64,000 nucleotides of DNA, from NCBI RefSeq assembly GCF_019925205.1, contig NC_083563.1, forward strand, positions 7,440,001-7,504,000, written 5' to 3'. This document shows, one piece after another, positions 1 through 10,485 of this stretch. The DNA comes from Metopolophium dirhodum (lineage: Eukaryota; Arthropoda; Insecta; Hemiptera; Aphididae). The position numbers and the translations under genes were made by a program. The notes beneath the pieces were generated by a model. It saw only the letters and a program-made list of their open reading frames with translations, had not been told where the DNA came from and did not search any database. Position 1 is the first letter of the stretch. The number at the start of each line of letters is the position of its first letter.

Positions 1-2754
1 CGTTATTAAAAGGAAACTTGTTTTCATAAAACAACAAATATAAGCTATACAATAATATATTTTATATACTTAGAAACGGTATATGTATTTGTTTTTTTTT
101 TTTATATGAATAAAAAGAAAATTTAAAGATCGATGTATATTATTTGTTTACAAATAATTAATACGAATACATTTATTCAGGTAGATAAACATAACTCCCA
201 TAAACATGACGTCTTATTACTTTTTAGTAAGACTTGGATTTTGTTGAAAATGGTTTTTTGGTGGGGAAACTGATAGAAAGTAATTCTCATTTATAAATGT
301 GTTTCCTACTATTCTGATTACATTAAGGTAAACTTTATTTTTCCATTTTCCCCCATAGTGTATTTTTTTTTTGTTTTTGTAAACTTGTACAATTTTCATA
401 AAAATGTCCCTTATTTCTATAATGTTATTATTTTTTTATGAACTATATAACTGTCAGAAATAACTATAATAAGTGAAGTTTTCAAAATAAAATAGATTTA
501 AAGATAATTTTAAATGTATTATAAAATATAGGTATTAGTTAAACAGGCTATAAGCATAAACCCTTTTATAACGATTTATCTTGCTATAAATTTATATTCT
601 TATTTATTAGTGATTACTAATTACTTATTAAGGTATTCTACAAAATTTTCCGAGGAAACAATGTCCAAAATCAAGAATGTCCGCGGTAAAATTGTGCAAT
701 AGTTATCAAACATTTCAGAATTCGAAAAATGAGAGTATCGAAATGGAATAAATGAGGAACATAAATTAGTTTATTAATTTGAATGAATTAGTTAAGTTAA
801 GTCAAAGAGAAATTAGACAAAAAAATCTTATCAAGACGTGTAGACCTATGCGTGGGATTTTTCACATTGTTATTGATAGTCTTTTATTATATTACGTATA
901 ATAATAAAATCCATTGTAATCAAAAACATAAATAGACTCTAGAATACGTTAAATTTCTATAATATATTTTATCGTATAAGTTCTAAACATTATATTATAT
1001 TCTCGAAGGAAACGAAAAGACAAAAAGAGGATAGCAGTAAATTGTTTTATTGTGATATTATATACTTTCTTTTTTATTATAGTATCACAGTAGGCATGTT
1101 TTAGAGTACCCAATAAAAATATACAAAAGTTTTTAGAATTATTATTATAGATCAGAAATCTTATGTATATGGTACAAATTTGTTTATGGTGAGAATGACA
1201 AACATTGCAAGAAAAAAATACTGACATGTCCTGCAGTTGTAACTGGTATTCAATAAAAATCGATTTTCTATAATGCAATGGTTTGTATCAAATATATTAT
1301 TTTTAAATGCCGAGGTGTTTAATACAGCGAGAAGGGACTTTAAGGTCGGGGAGACATCGAAAACAAAATCGGGCATATAATGACAATATTATTGATTCTA
1401 ATTTTTTTTTAGACAATATCAGACAAAAAAATAGAAATAAACAAACGGTAAATTAAGAACCGGCCACGATAACGAGTTGGCGGGCGGCGGTCGATGGCAC
1501 GTCAACGTGATTACGTGACAGTGCGAATTACTGAAAAATAAAATAAAACAAAAATATAAACCCCCCACTGGCTTTTTAATTCCCAGGGGTACACCGTGCT
1601 GTATTTGGATTTTTACTGGAATGACCCATCACGTTGAAAACCACCAGCTCAAGAGCGTGGTCAGCAACTAGTCTTTTTTAAGAAAACTATAATAATGGTA
1701 TAACAAAATGATAAGATTTTGGCTAAATGTATTGCAGTGCATATATTTAATATACATATTAATATTATGCTTTGACATTCAAATTTTTAATACAAATATT
1801 TTATTAAATGTATTATTTAAATTATTTGTCCGTACTCTATAAGTAGGTAGGGGTGGACGTTCCACAGAGGCGTCTCATCACAGAGACTATGCTTCGCCAC
1901 TGCAATGTTATCAAACTATCTTGTGCTGAAGTGACCAAAAGGATACGAATGTCATCACTCATCATGTCGTACAACTGCACGAGTATCTATCCCCGTTGAG
2001 GTATCATAACAATGAAATTTTTTTTATAATTTTTTCAAGCATGTTTAATAACGGTTAATAAAATGGTTTTAAAACATTTCTAAAATTAAGGAAAGTTTAT
2101 TCTACACAAAAAAAAAAAAAAAACTATAAATCATAAAATGAACTATGACCGTTTGATATAAAATTGAAATAATACCATAATGACAAAGGTCTTTTAATAA
2201 TAAAAAAAAAATTAAACCCATGTAAACACTTTGAAAGTGATATAAAGTGTAACAATTGAGTTAACTATTCTAAGTAAAACAGAAAAATACTTTTAAAAAA
2301 GTTTACTGAAATGAAAATATACTTTCAATTCTCATTAAATTAGATTCACTACAAAATGAAAAAGTTACAAGTTTAACGATGATGTGTTATTTCTTTTAAA
2401 CTTCATACACAATAAGGCAGTAATTTTACTTCAAATCATTAAAAATATAGGTTACACGTAGCACATCAGAAATTTAATGTACTAACTACTAACAAACTAG
2501 TAACTACCTATATGTTGAACTAACTTTATGGTTACAAAATACTAATAAATTCAGTATTTTTCCATAGTGTTGTACAAAGCAAAAAATTGCACGTCAAATG
2601 TAATTAATTAATTGTATAAAATAACCTGCAATTGTAATAATTTACTTAGGAGTTAAGATATATATATATTTTTTCACCAGACACCAGTTTATTGTATTTA
2701 ACTGAATTCAGGTCACGCATGTCACAGGCCTGGCTTAAGTGTTACGCACAATTG
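1..2754. other. A+T-rich stretch without a recognisable gene
   Basis: Long homopolymeric A and T runs and frequent stops in all frames. The open frame on the minus strand at 217-399 has no convincing splice sites. The only structured piece is the acceptor-bounded minus-strand segment at 1419-1530, listed separately. Nothing else is seen. Confidence 0.6.
1419..1530 (-). CDS. weak candidate terminal exon, unknown protein
   Basis: On the minus strand a good acceptor (a T-rich tract ending in TTTTTCAG, 1531-1533) precedes a locally GC-rich segment. Only one frame stays open. It enters with one base of a split codon and runs about 36 codons to TGA at 1419-1421. The first 25 codons look coding (a Pro-rich PPPA motif) and the last ten are Phe/Tyr-rich low-complexity sequence. 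I do not recognise the product. It may equally be a chance frame in CpG-rich DNA. It lies downstream of the stop of the minus-strand gene at 5.2 kb, so it would be an alternative last exon or a separate gene. Confidence 0.15.
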
Positions 2755-2756
2755 TA

Positions 2757-2826
2757 TATAAATATTCTAACTGTCATCCAACGTCACATTTTGTAGTTCC
2801 AGCATTTACAATTTTGAAATCTTAGA
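2757..2826 (+). promoter_or_regulatory. candidate TATA promoter with short non-coding first exon
   Basis: TATAAATA at 2757-2764 is followed 29 bases later by TCACATT, an initiator-like site with A+1 at 2786. A good donor (AGA|GTGAGT) sits at 2826/2827. This gives a 41-nt leader with no ATG. The spacing fits a plus-strand core promoter, but no matching coding exon was identified downstream. Confidence 0.28.
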
Positions 2827-3118
2827 GTGAGTGTAAGGAAGATGAACATTTTTAGTTTTTAGGATTTTTAGAATTTTAATTTCGAGTATTACAACCAGTT
2901 CTAAATCTATATTATAGTATTTCCATACCATTATGTTTTGTATTTTTGATATAGCATTATATTTTAGCAACATTTGTTAAGGTATTTTTTTAGTTTCTGA
3001 AAATATTCATAAGAAAGTATTAAAATAATCATGTTATACAATTGAATAAACAGTATAAATGGTTAGTAATTCATTTTGATATATAAAAATAAAAATAAGT
3101 AGAAATAGATTGGCGTGG

Positions 3119-3345
3119 TTTCGCCAGTGGATAAGATAAAGACAGCGTTTTGGTATCACGGTTTGGTCAAAAGGTTATTGTGTATCTTCTTCGCATTACA
3201 CTCAGGATTCGAAATCTGATTCCAATAGAATATGAGGTCTTAAAAGTGTTAGATAATTTGATGAAACGATTTTTAATACTTCTAGCTGTCACGAGAGGGT
3301 GGGTAGTTTCAATACTTTCAATAATATTCTTTGGGTGACTCTGGT
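3119..3345 (+). pseudogene. decayed piggyBac-like transposase fragment
   Basis: Reading from 3119 in one frame gives F-R-Q-W-I-R, a stop, then R-Q-R-F-G-I-T-V-W, then G-Y about seven residues on, an H-Y, a second stop and G-L-K. This resembles the piggyBac DDE (DDE_Tnp_1_7) stretch around 'IRGKPIRFGxKxW...GY...Y.G...GLG'. Three or more in-frame stops show it is not functional. The catalytic acidic residues are not identifiable in this short piece. The call rests on motif resemblance only. A 62-codon open frame here (3150-3338) is an out-of-frame shadow. Confidence 0.35.
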
Positions 3346-4247
3346 ACTTATTACTTACATTTTCCAGATCAGTACATCGATAAGCATAAAAATCTTTTTT
3401 AATAAATTAAAAGATAAATAGATCCTAGAATTATTTTAAACAGATCTGTGAGCTGGCTCTAAATATGTATCAATTTCGAATAAAAACCACCGTTAAAACG
3501 AGTGCTTAGCCGATGTTCCTGAAGAGGGAGTTCTTGGTTGTTGATGGGTTGTATGCGATATTTATATGATAAAGATATAGAAGTAGATGGTGGTGAAGGA
3601 CGTTTGACTTGAATTGGAGGTGACACTTTCATATTTTTATTTCCTGTCTGGTTCATTTTTGTACTTTTCTTTTCATAAATTAAATATGGAATTCCTGATT
3701 AGCCATACGTTTATTCGAAATAATAGTTCATCGGTATTATAAGATAAGTCGATTGAGATTATTTTTGCTATTTTTTTCTTATAATAATTTTCTGTATGAC
3801 CCATGTCCGATATAAATAACATGTTACAGTATCATCAGGGTGTATATACAGTTATCACCTAAAGTTATATATGGTCAAACTCGCCAGTTGCAATACCACT
3901 TTTCATAAACGTTATTGTCGTGGATTTATTATTTCATGGTGGTTATAGGTTTTGAAATTATCGGATGAATGTTAATGTATATTTTCAGCGAAGTTTCTGT
4001 TGGTGTTGGATTGTATATAAGTATAGATGGAGTTTGTATTGGACTTAAGGAGCTTCGCTACGGATATTATTTAAGGGACAATTACTAATCTCGTCTTAGC
4101 CGCCCGGGATCTATGTTTTAGTTTTAAATGATAATAAGTGTGAGTGAAATTCAATGCGGGTACCACTCTCGTACGCGCAGGCACATGTCAATAGCTCAAT
4201 AACAATATAAAATTCACTTTACGAATTTAACGAAAACTTCGTTATTG
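3346..4247. other. no gene recognised
   Basis: A minus-strand open frame at 3459-3656 (65 codons, Ser/Pro-rich) has no flanking splice signals. A short CpG-containing patch lies near 4080-4180. Otherwise plain A+T-rich DNA. Confidence 0.5.
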
Positions 4248-4495
4248 TTTAGACAAAATTAAAATTAGTTAACGTTGTTTAATTTTGATTCTGAAAAAAA
4301 ACACTTTCAGTTTTTCATTTTAATTATGATTTGAAAAAATTCATATTTTCAAGTTTTCAATTAAAGTTCACAATAATGTAAGATTTAATTTTTACGAAAT
4401 ATTCCATGTGACATGTAGATAATTATCTGTAGAGTTCAAAATGTTTTTCAGAATCAAAATCGGACAACGTAAACTAGCTTTAATTTTGTCCAAAC
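4248..4495. repeat. foldback/MITE-like inverted repeat
   Basis: The arm at 4248-4303 and the reverse complement of the arm at 4441-4495 match over about 50 positions with few differences. Both contain ACAAAATTAAA, AACGTTG and TTTTGATTCTGAAAAA. The arms enclose a ~137-bp A+T-rich centre. Similarity stops outside the arms. No clear target duplication was found, so the superfamily is unknown. Confidence 0.6.
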
Positions 4496-5239
4496 GTAAG
4501 GTCTTTTGAGCTAAAATTGACGGCAGTAGCGAGGCCCCTTAATAGTCAACGTTGTCCGTGGTGAGGGTGGAAGAGGATGTGTTGGTGTTTTATTACCTAT
4601 CATGGCTCTCGTGGTAGACCGTAATACAAAAACGTTAACTAGGTCGTGCGTTGTTATACAGCTGACAGAATCTATGCAAATGTGACAGGCAATAAACACG
4701 AAAAAACAAAACTTTTTTAGTACTTTAAAAACTGTATTTTATTATTTTTAAAAACTCATACTAGATCAATAAACTTAATATTTGTTTTTCCGAACAAATT
4801 TTTCATATTTTTAAATTATTCATATTCACTGAGTCCAATGTATAAAATTCTAAAAAATGTACAATACTTTAATATTATTGCTCTCCTAGATTTTTCTGTG
4901 TATATCCAAATTGTGTCTCAACTACTAAGATTGTTCTATGTCTTCTAAAATAAAAAAGGGCTTGTGATCACACAGAAATTCATAAAACACTAATTGTAAT
5001 TGTACGATTATACGTTTGGACTTTAAAACATTTCTTATCTGAAATGTAATACGTGTGTAATAGGTATATGTGTCATATTTTAGTATCGTAGTATGTTTTA
5101 CATACGAAATGCTGTGGTTTTGGCCATTTCACCACTTACTATTATAAGTACCTGTCCTCGTTTTACTTTTACGGGGTGATCAACTGTTGCACAGGTGACT
5201 TATTAAACCATTAGATGAAAAACTTGACATTTTCACGTA
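4496..5239. other. likely 3' flank of the minus-strand gene
   Basis: No second coding exon was seen. Candidate poly-A signals for the minus-strand gene (AATAAA-like words) occur in the A+T-rich stretch at 4700-4760. A minus-strand open frame at 4511-4699 has no supporting features. Confidence 0.35.
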
Positions 5240-5352
5240 TTATATATAAGAAACATATATCTCCCCGAAATCTAGTTGTCTCCCTTCATTATAGGCAGAA
5301 TATTCTGCTACCTCCACAATGGGAACTGATAACAGTTGTGAATACCCTAAGT
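5240..5352 (-). CDS. terminal coding exon of an unidentified protein
   Basis: On the minus strand a strong acceptor (TTTTCTTTTCCATTCGTATACAG) ends at 5353. A branch-point-like TTAACTAA lies upstream. The exon begins with two bases that complete the split codon of exon 5735-5869 (G+AC = Asp), then runs 36 open codons to TAA at 5240-5242. The peptide is hydrophilic and acidic, starting LGYSQLLSVP, with E-V-A-E-Y and L-D-F-G-E-I motifs, and has no transmembrane segment. The other phases do not fit the donor of the upstream exon. The intron between the exons is 382 bp (GTAAGT...CAG). I do not recognise the family. Residue composition, splice sites and phase agree, so I consider it a genuine exon. 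A weak internal donor (GAG|GTAGCA) could give an alternative form. Confidence 0.6.
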
Positions 5353-5734
5353 CTGTATACGAATGGAAAAGAAAATTTAGTTAATATAATTATGTATGAT
5401 TCAGTTAGGACACAATTGTGTAACATAAAAACCAGTCCCTACGCAATTCGGAAAGAATTTTTGTCGTAAAACAATACTAATTATATGATGCAAAATAACA
5501 ATCTTAACAAATAAAATCATTATCATTCTTCCTAATTAATTGTGAAGTTATTTTTTGTTTTTTTTTGTTCGATCTTAACTGAACAAATAAATAATTTTAT
5601 AATGAACTATAACAAATGCTACTTGTGAAATTTTACGTATAATTGTCCAAACCACCATAAATAAAAGAAGACTTTCAAATATAAAAATAAAATATTCCTT
5701 GATACAAGAAAATTGAATTAAAAAATGAACTTAC

Positions 5735-5869
5735 CGATAAAACGTTGATGATCAAACTGTTCATATTTTGTCAAGTCGACGGAGTCATTAAACGACCAAA
5801 ATGGGCTGATTTTTTCCGTCTCTTCTTCTGCGTCTGTAATCGTGTTACCATTATAACTGGTAGTATTTT
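5735..5869 (-). CDS. internal coding exon of an unidentified protein
   Basis: A 135-nt minus-strand exon. The acceptor is a T run ending in CAG (5870-5872) and the donor is CG|GTAAGT (5734-5730). One of three frames is open: two bases, 44 codons, one base (phase 1 in, phase 1 out). The other two hit stops. The peptide is acidic and Ser/Thr/Asn-rich, with an E-E-E cluster, the motif SPFWSFNDS and a following KYEQFDHQRFI. Two N-glycosylation sequons (N-T-T, N-D-S) are visible, but no signal peptide or domain. Exon 5240-5352 continues it in phase. The 5' part of the protein is missing or lies in the weak candidates at 6711-6823 and 7454-7527. Function unknown. Confidence 0.65.
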
Positions 5870-6710
5870 CTGAAAAAAAAAATGTATTTTGTTAACAGAT
5901 ATTTATAAAGTTTAGTAGGTGAGTATTGTTATTTTAACAAAAATTACCACTGTACAGTCAAGTATTTAATATCAGAATACTCAGAATCGGTTGAGCCAGA
6001 ATTGAATTCCCGGAGGTTAAGTTTGCATGTTTTTAAACTTTGTTATTTTTACACGTTGAAAAACAATGTCTTTAAGCCATTATTAATTTTATACAAAAAG
6101 TAAGTGTACATAATATAATCGTTTTAATTAAAATACGATTTAGACTTTGTTTTTCCTATTCATGACATATTATATTTATGTAAATTGTTAATTAATAATA
6201 AATAGTTACTTAATAGTTGTCTTTATTAAAACTTTTTTTCTGGATAATATAACAAATCAATTTTGAGATATTTTTTTAAATTACATTTTTTCTTTACTCA
6301 TGTGCTTTACATATTTTTTTGAAATGTTTGCATGATATTTTTCAATATGTGCCAACATGTCAATATACACGATTCATTTTAAACAATACTATTAACAACA
6401 TTTACACAAATACATAAAGTTATTATTGAGTAAAATAAAATTACAGATAAAAAAGTCAAAACAAAGTTATAATATAAATGAATGAATAATAATTTTTACA
6501 AAATATTATCGATAAATTCTACCATCAATAATAATTGCATCCATATATTATTATTTCGTTTAACAACACTTTTTTTCATGTACTTATATATTTGGATTTT
6601 ACATTTGATGCTGGATGGACCACAGTGCATAGAGTTTTATTTAGTTCACTTAACAATATAGTTGATAATATGTTTTTTCAGCGGAATTTTCTTTTCCATC
6701 TGAAACCTAC

Positions 6711-6823
6711 CAGGGAACATATTTATTATTATTTTTTTGCTATTGTCGTCCCAAAACTTATATCGCAAAATATAATAAAACTTGTTTCTATTATGCTTCG
6801 TCGCTGTATGATTAGCTACAAAA
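6711..6823 (-). CDS. possible upstream exon of the 5.2-5.9 kb gene
   Basis: A 113-nt minus-strand segment bounded by a fair acceptor (CATACATTCAG, 6824-6826) and a fair donor (CTG|GTAGGT). It is open in one frame with one leading and one trailing base. The trailing phase fits exon 5735-5869 and the leading phase fits the donor at 7454. The residues are Lys/Asn/Tyr-rich, as expected of A+T-rich DNA, with a FWDDNSKK stretch. It lies inside a longer open frame (6646-6852), so openness alone is weak evidence. Confidence 0.2.
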
Positions 6824-7249
6824 CTGAATGTATGAGCAACTATAAAACTCAAAACACTCGTATATATATAGTCAATATTTCATATGGCTGTAAAAGTTTT
6901 TATTCAAAAACTTGAAATGTAAAATTTTGAAGAGTTTCTACCTACGATTTGAACATTATTATACCAACCATAATATTTCGTGATAATTGCAACTTAGGTG
7001 CCTAAATATTCTTACAGCGTTTTTTTCCCACATGGTGGAGGTGTCAAATGTCAAAGTTAACGAAGCACAATATAATATTGAAATGGCGGCGGATTCATCA
7101 CCGTCCTATACGTGTACTGCAGTGTTGTATAATCTATTAGTATTATGACAACACCAGTACTTGACTAAATTGCTATTATGAGAGATATTATTCGATCACA
7201 CCGTTTAACCACGTATTAATATAACATAATATACCTATGGGATACGGTT

Positions 7250-8019
7250 ACGAATGACGATTCAAATTCGATCTTTCGCGTGTTCATGAATTCCGGGCAT
7301 TTACTGTACAGATATTACTATACACTTATAGGTATAAGACACAATATAGACACGCGTTTTATTGGCCGAGACGGCATCGCATTGTATTGTATATACATAA
7401 TATTTGTATTGCACAATACGATATCACATGGCACCGTTCTCCGATTTCCCTACCGTTCGTCGACGTCGTTCTGTGCCATTATTCTATATACAGTACACGT
7501 CATAACATCGACGATGGATGCCACCATCAAATTCCCGAACTACCAACACGGTGGCGGCGGTGAAAAATTGAACTTTTATTGGACGCTCGTTGAAAAAGTA
7601 CCTATACGGAATTTGTCTTATTAACTGGCGCGCAGAGAGCTATTGGACGAAATGCGAGCTGTACACGATAGAGAGAGCACGGTGGTGACGAATAGCGTTT
7701 GACATATTTTCCTACAGTCGAAGTCGCATTTCTCCCGTTTTTTTCTTCGGATTTACAAAAAAAGTTTCAAAGATACAACAACACTTTATATTGTGATTCC
7801 GTGCTGTTTCTTTTTTTTACGTCTCGTCCCTCGTGACGGTCTTTTGACAAAACACACGCGCACAAAGTCGCTCGGCCGATCCCTCGGATACCCCCGACAC
7901 GACCTCTCGCATCCCTTGTTATCTTTATAGATGTATAAGTTGTATGTTTATTTACGATCTTTATACATCTTTTCGGGGCTGCTTTAGATTGTGCGTGCAG
8001 CATTAGCCTATATCGAGAG
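7250..8019 (+). promoter_or_regulatory. CpG-rich promoter region and 5' non-coding exon with perfect donor
   Basis: A locally GC- and CpG-rich island in A+T-rich DNA (many CG dinucleotides at 7340-7560 and 7800-7920). It ends at ATCGAGAG|GTAAGT, a full-consensus plus-strand donor (GT at 8020-8021). Frames upstream of the donor contain stops, so the plus-strand exon is probably 5' UTR. The minus-strand exon candidates begin in or just past this block, suggesting a divergent promoter. No TATA box or initiator could be fixed. Confidence 0.45.
7454..7527 (-). CDS. possible first coding exon of the 5.2-5.9 kb gene
   Basis: In the CpG-rich block, a minus-strand ATG at 7527 opens 24 codons plus two bases ending at CG|GTAGGG (donor 7453). 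A stop codon lies in frame just upstream of the ATG. The exit phase fits the candidate exon 6711-6823. Together with the two better exons this gives 435 nt, a whole number of codons (144 residues plus stop). A competing start is the minus-strand ATG at 7033. It has a better Kozak context (CCACCATGT) and a good donor (GCT|GTAAGA) after six codons, but its phase 0 exit does not fit exon 5735-5869 directly. Confidence 0.2.
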
Positions 8020-9947
8020 GTAAGTTCTCAATACAGAGAGTGTCGTTAAAATAGATTTTGTTCCTTCCACCTCCCCCGCCCAACCAATAAGAAAACTGGA
8101 ATGTGTTGTACAAATAAATGATAAATATTTATTGTTTACCACTTTTGATATATTGGTTATAACTCCAATTAAATATTGTATTTTAAATGAATAATAAATA
8201 CAATTACACTCCTTAAACACCATAGTGAAATTGGCTTATATCAATATAATTATTAATTTTATATACTTACTAATATACTTTATAGGTAATGTATATTTTA
8301 TTATTTTATAGTTATACATCCTACTCAACAGTTAAACAATTTTTTTTAAAATATATATTTAAATATTTCATGCATCAACGAACAGGTGATTGTCCAATAC
8401 AGTATATTATGCATTAACGTTTTATAATTATGTTAGACATATCAATACCTAAGATAAGTTCAACGTATTTTTACAAACGTTCAGAAATAATTAATAAATG
8501 TTTAAAATATATTAAAATTTCTCGGGAACGGATCCTTGAATAAGGACCATCCACCTTTTGAAAATAGTGCTATTCTTAACAGTTATTCTGATCATATACA
8601 ATTAATTAATCACATTTCACAAAACGTTTTTTTAGCTCCCGAGATGTAAAATGCACTTCAAAGTGCTTTATATAATAATATTTTATAATAAAGAATACCT
8701 TAATATCCCTAAACATAGAAATAAAAATATCAAGCGCGAATTTTAATATTGGTTTGGTATACCATAATAAATGTTCACAAGCATATTATATTTAAAACAA
8801 ATGAAAGTAGAATTTAGTTTTAACACCTATATGAAGAAAAACCCAGTTATATTCAGTTAGGTAAATAGTCATTGTTATTATCTATAGTACATATTTTTAA
8901 GGATAGTATTACAATGGATTGCTGCAGGGAGTCTACAACACAATGTGTGCAATACTTTCCGTGTAATTTGGAGTGACGTTTAAAGAACCCCCTTTGAAGT
9001 TTTCTGTAGAAACTCTTAGGGTACATATAACACTGATTGGTAAGAACTAAAATTATGTAAGATACTTAAAATAGGGAAAAACTCGATTTCCGTGTTCACG
9101 GATTTTCGGACCTGAACATGACATGCGAATTTAGTAGGATAGGATACTAACGATTTCTACTCTTTCGCTTTCACCCTTTCACTTCTGTCTTTCCCCTATC
9201 TATCAACACTCACTTCCGATCCCTTCAAGCTCTGTTATATGTCCGTTGTCCACGTGTCATTAAAACTTTGTAAGAGCTTGGAGTTAGGTCAAAAGTTTTC
9301 AGTACACTCGACACCCAGTTGATAGTTATTTTGACGTATCACAGGGTCACGGTACAAAGAGAAAAGGGATAATACCAAATACCGATACCACCAAACTTAT
9401 TTATAATTTTTAATGATACCAGACGAGATCTATTTTAATATTATTAATTTACAATATTTTACATAACTTATACAATTATTCGTAACAGTAATTAAATTAC
9501 CTCTTAGTAGTACCACAAACTAATAACCAACTAACAAGGCTTAATATTCAATTTATTAACTATATAGAACATGAAATTCTCTAAGCATTCCTTCATCCAG
9601 AAAATAGTGTTCACAAAAAATGACTTAATTCTCACATGACTCAGATAACTCGAATATTTCAGATCTATATGTATATACATTTTTAACAAAAATTTTGAAA
9701 TCTAGGCACAATTGAAGATTTATTTCAACTTACTCATAATGGCAAATATTAAGCTATATCTGTGTGGGGTGATATAAAATGTATAACAAACAGGTACCTA
9801 CAATTAATTATTGAACATTAAAAATTGAGTTGAAATCACACTTAGTATCGTTTCTTAGTTTTTCAAACACTTCTTGGTAGTTTTTCTTTATGATTTGTAC
9901 TTGGTTTATAACCATCGATAAAATATTAAATTAACTTTTTAAAAGAA
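8020..9947. other. intron-like A+T-rich DNA
   Basis: It starts with the donor of the putative plus-strand gene. A pyrimidine-rich plus-strand stretch lies at about 9155-9230. A minus-strand GTGAGT donor-like site near 9207 has no coding exon attached. No gene seen. Confidence 0.4.
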
Positions 9948-10485
9948 TTTTAGATTCTGAGCGGAGCGAAGAAGCTAGGTTGTGGTTTTACAATAATGTT
10001 AATTTTTTTTTATTATTATTATTATTATTATCCTGTATACAAAATTTCTACTAGAAGGAGTGCTTCGATTTCAACATATAGTATCTTATCTTTTAGCAAA
10101 TTGAATCAAGATGGTACATGAGAGAGGTAATTTTTCAATTTTCTCAATAGTTATTTAATGCCACGGGAACCGACAAATTACAAAAAACCGCTAAAAACGG
10201 GATTATAATTTCTAACACTTTGTTAATCACCATAGAAATGAATGAAAATAAAAATAAATATACTGATTCTAGTCATTGTAGTTTATAATATTAATTCAAC
10301 TTACAGGCTATAATAAATAATAACAATATAAAATATCCAGACTGACAAACCGTCTCCACTCTGAATCGTTTTTCGTATACAAAGATATTATATCGTTGAA
10401 TTCAAATTTAATACAATTCATTATAAAAAGACCCACTTTTAAGTTGTAACTTGCTGTACAGCACAGCGACATCCACCTACTGGTT
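9948..10485 (-). repeat. GATTCTGAGCG-family repeat, short copy
   Basis: The left edge TTTTAGATTCTGAGCGGAGC is the family's right terminus in reverse. The right edge (10370-10485) is the reverse complement of the family's left terminus, including CATCCACCTA and GCTGTACAGC. Most of the interior is missing compared with the copies at 15.2 and 35.5 kb. It contains a short ATT microsatellite at 10009-10031. Confidence 0.75.

Noticed and set aside
1560..1660. TGGTGGTTTTCAAC-like sequence (minus strand) resembling a hAT terminus
   Set aside because: No partner terminus or 8-bp target duplication was found.
3459..3656. Minus-strand frame with Ser/Pro-rich peptide
   Set aside because: Looks protein-like, but no acceptor, donor, promoter or family match could be seen.
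5215..5469. Plus-strand open frame of 84 codons
   Set aside because: It lies antisense to the better-supported minus-strand terminal exon, whose splice sites and phase fit.
6535..6915. Plus-strand open frame of 126 codons
   Set aside because: Very A+T-rich, Phe/Tyr/Ile-dominated, with no splice signals or motif. A frame of this length is borderline by chance in 64 kb of such DNA, and it overlaps opposite-strand exon candidates.
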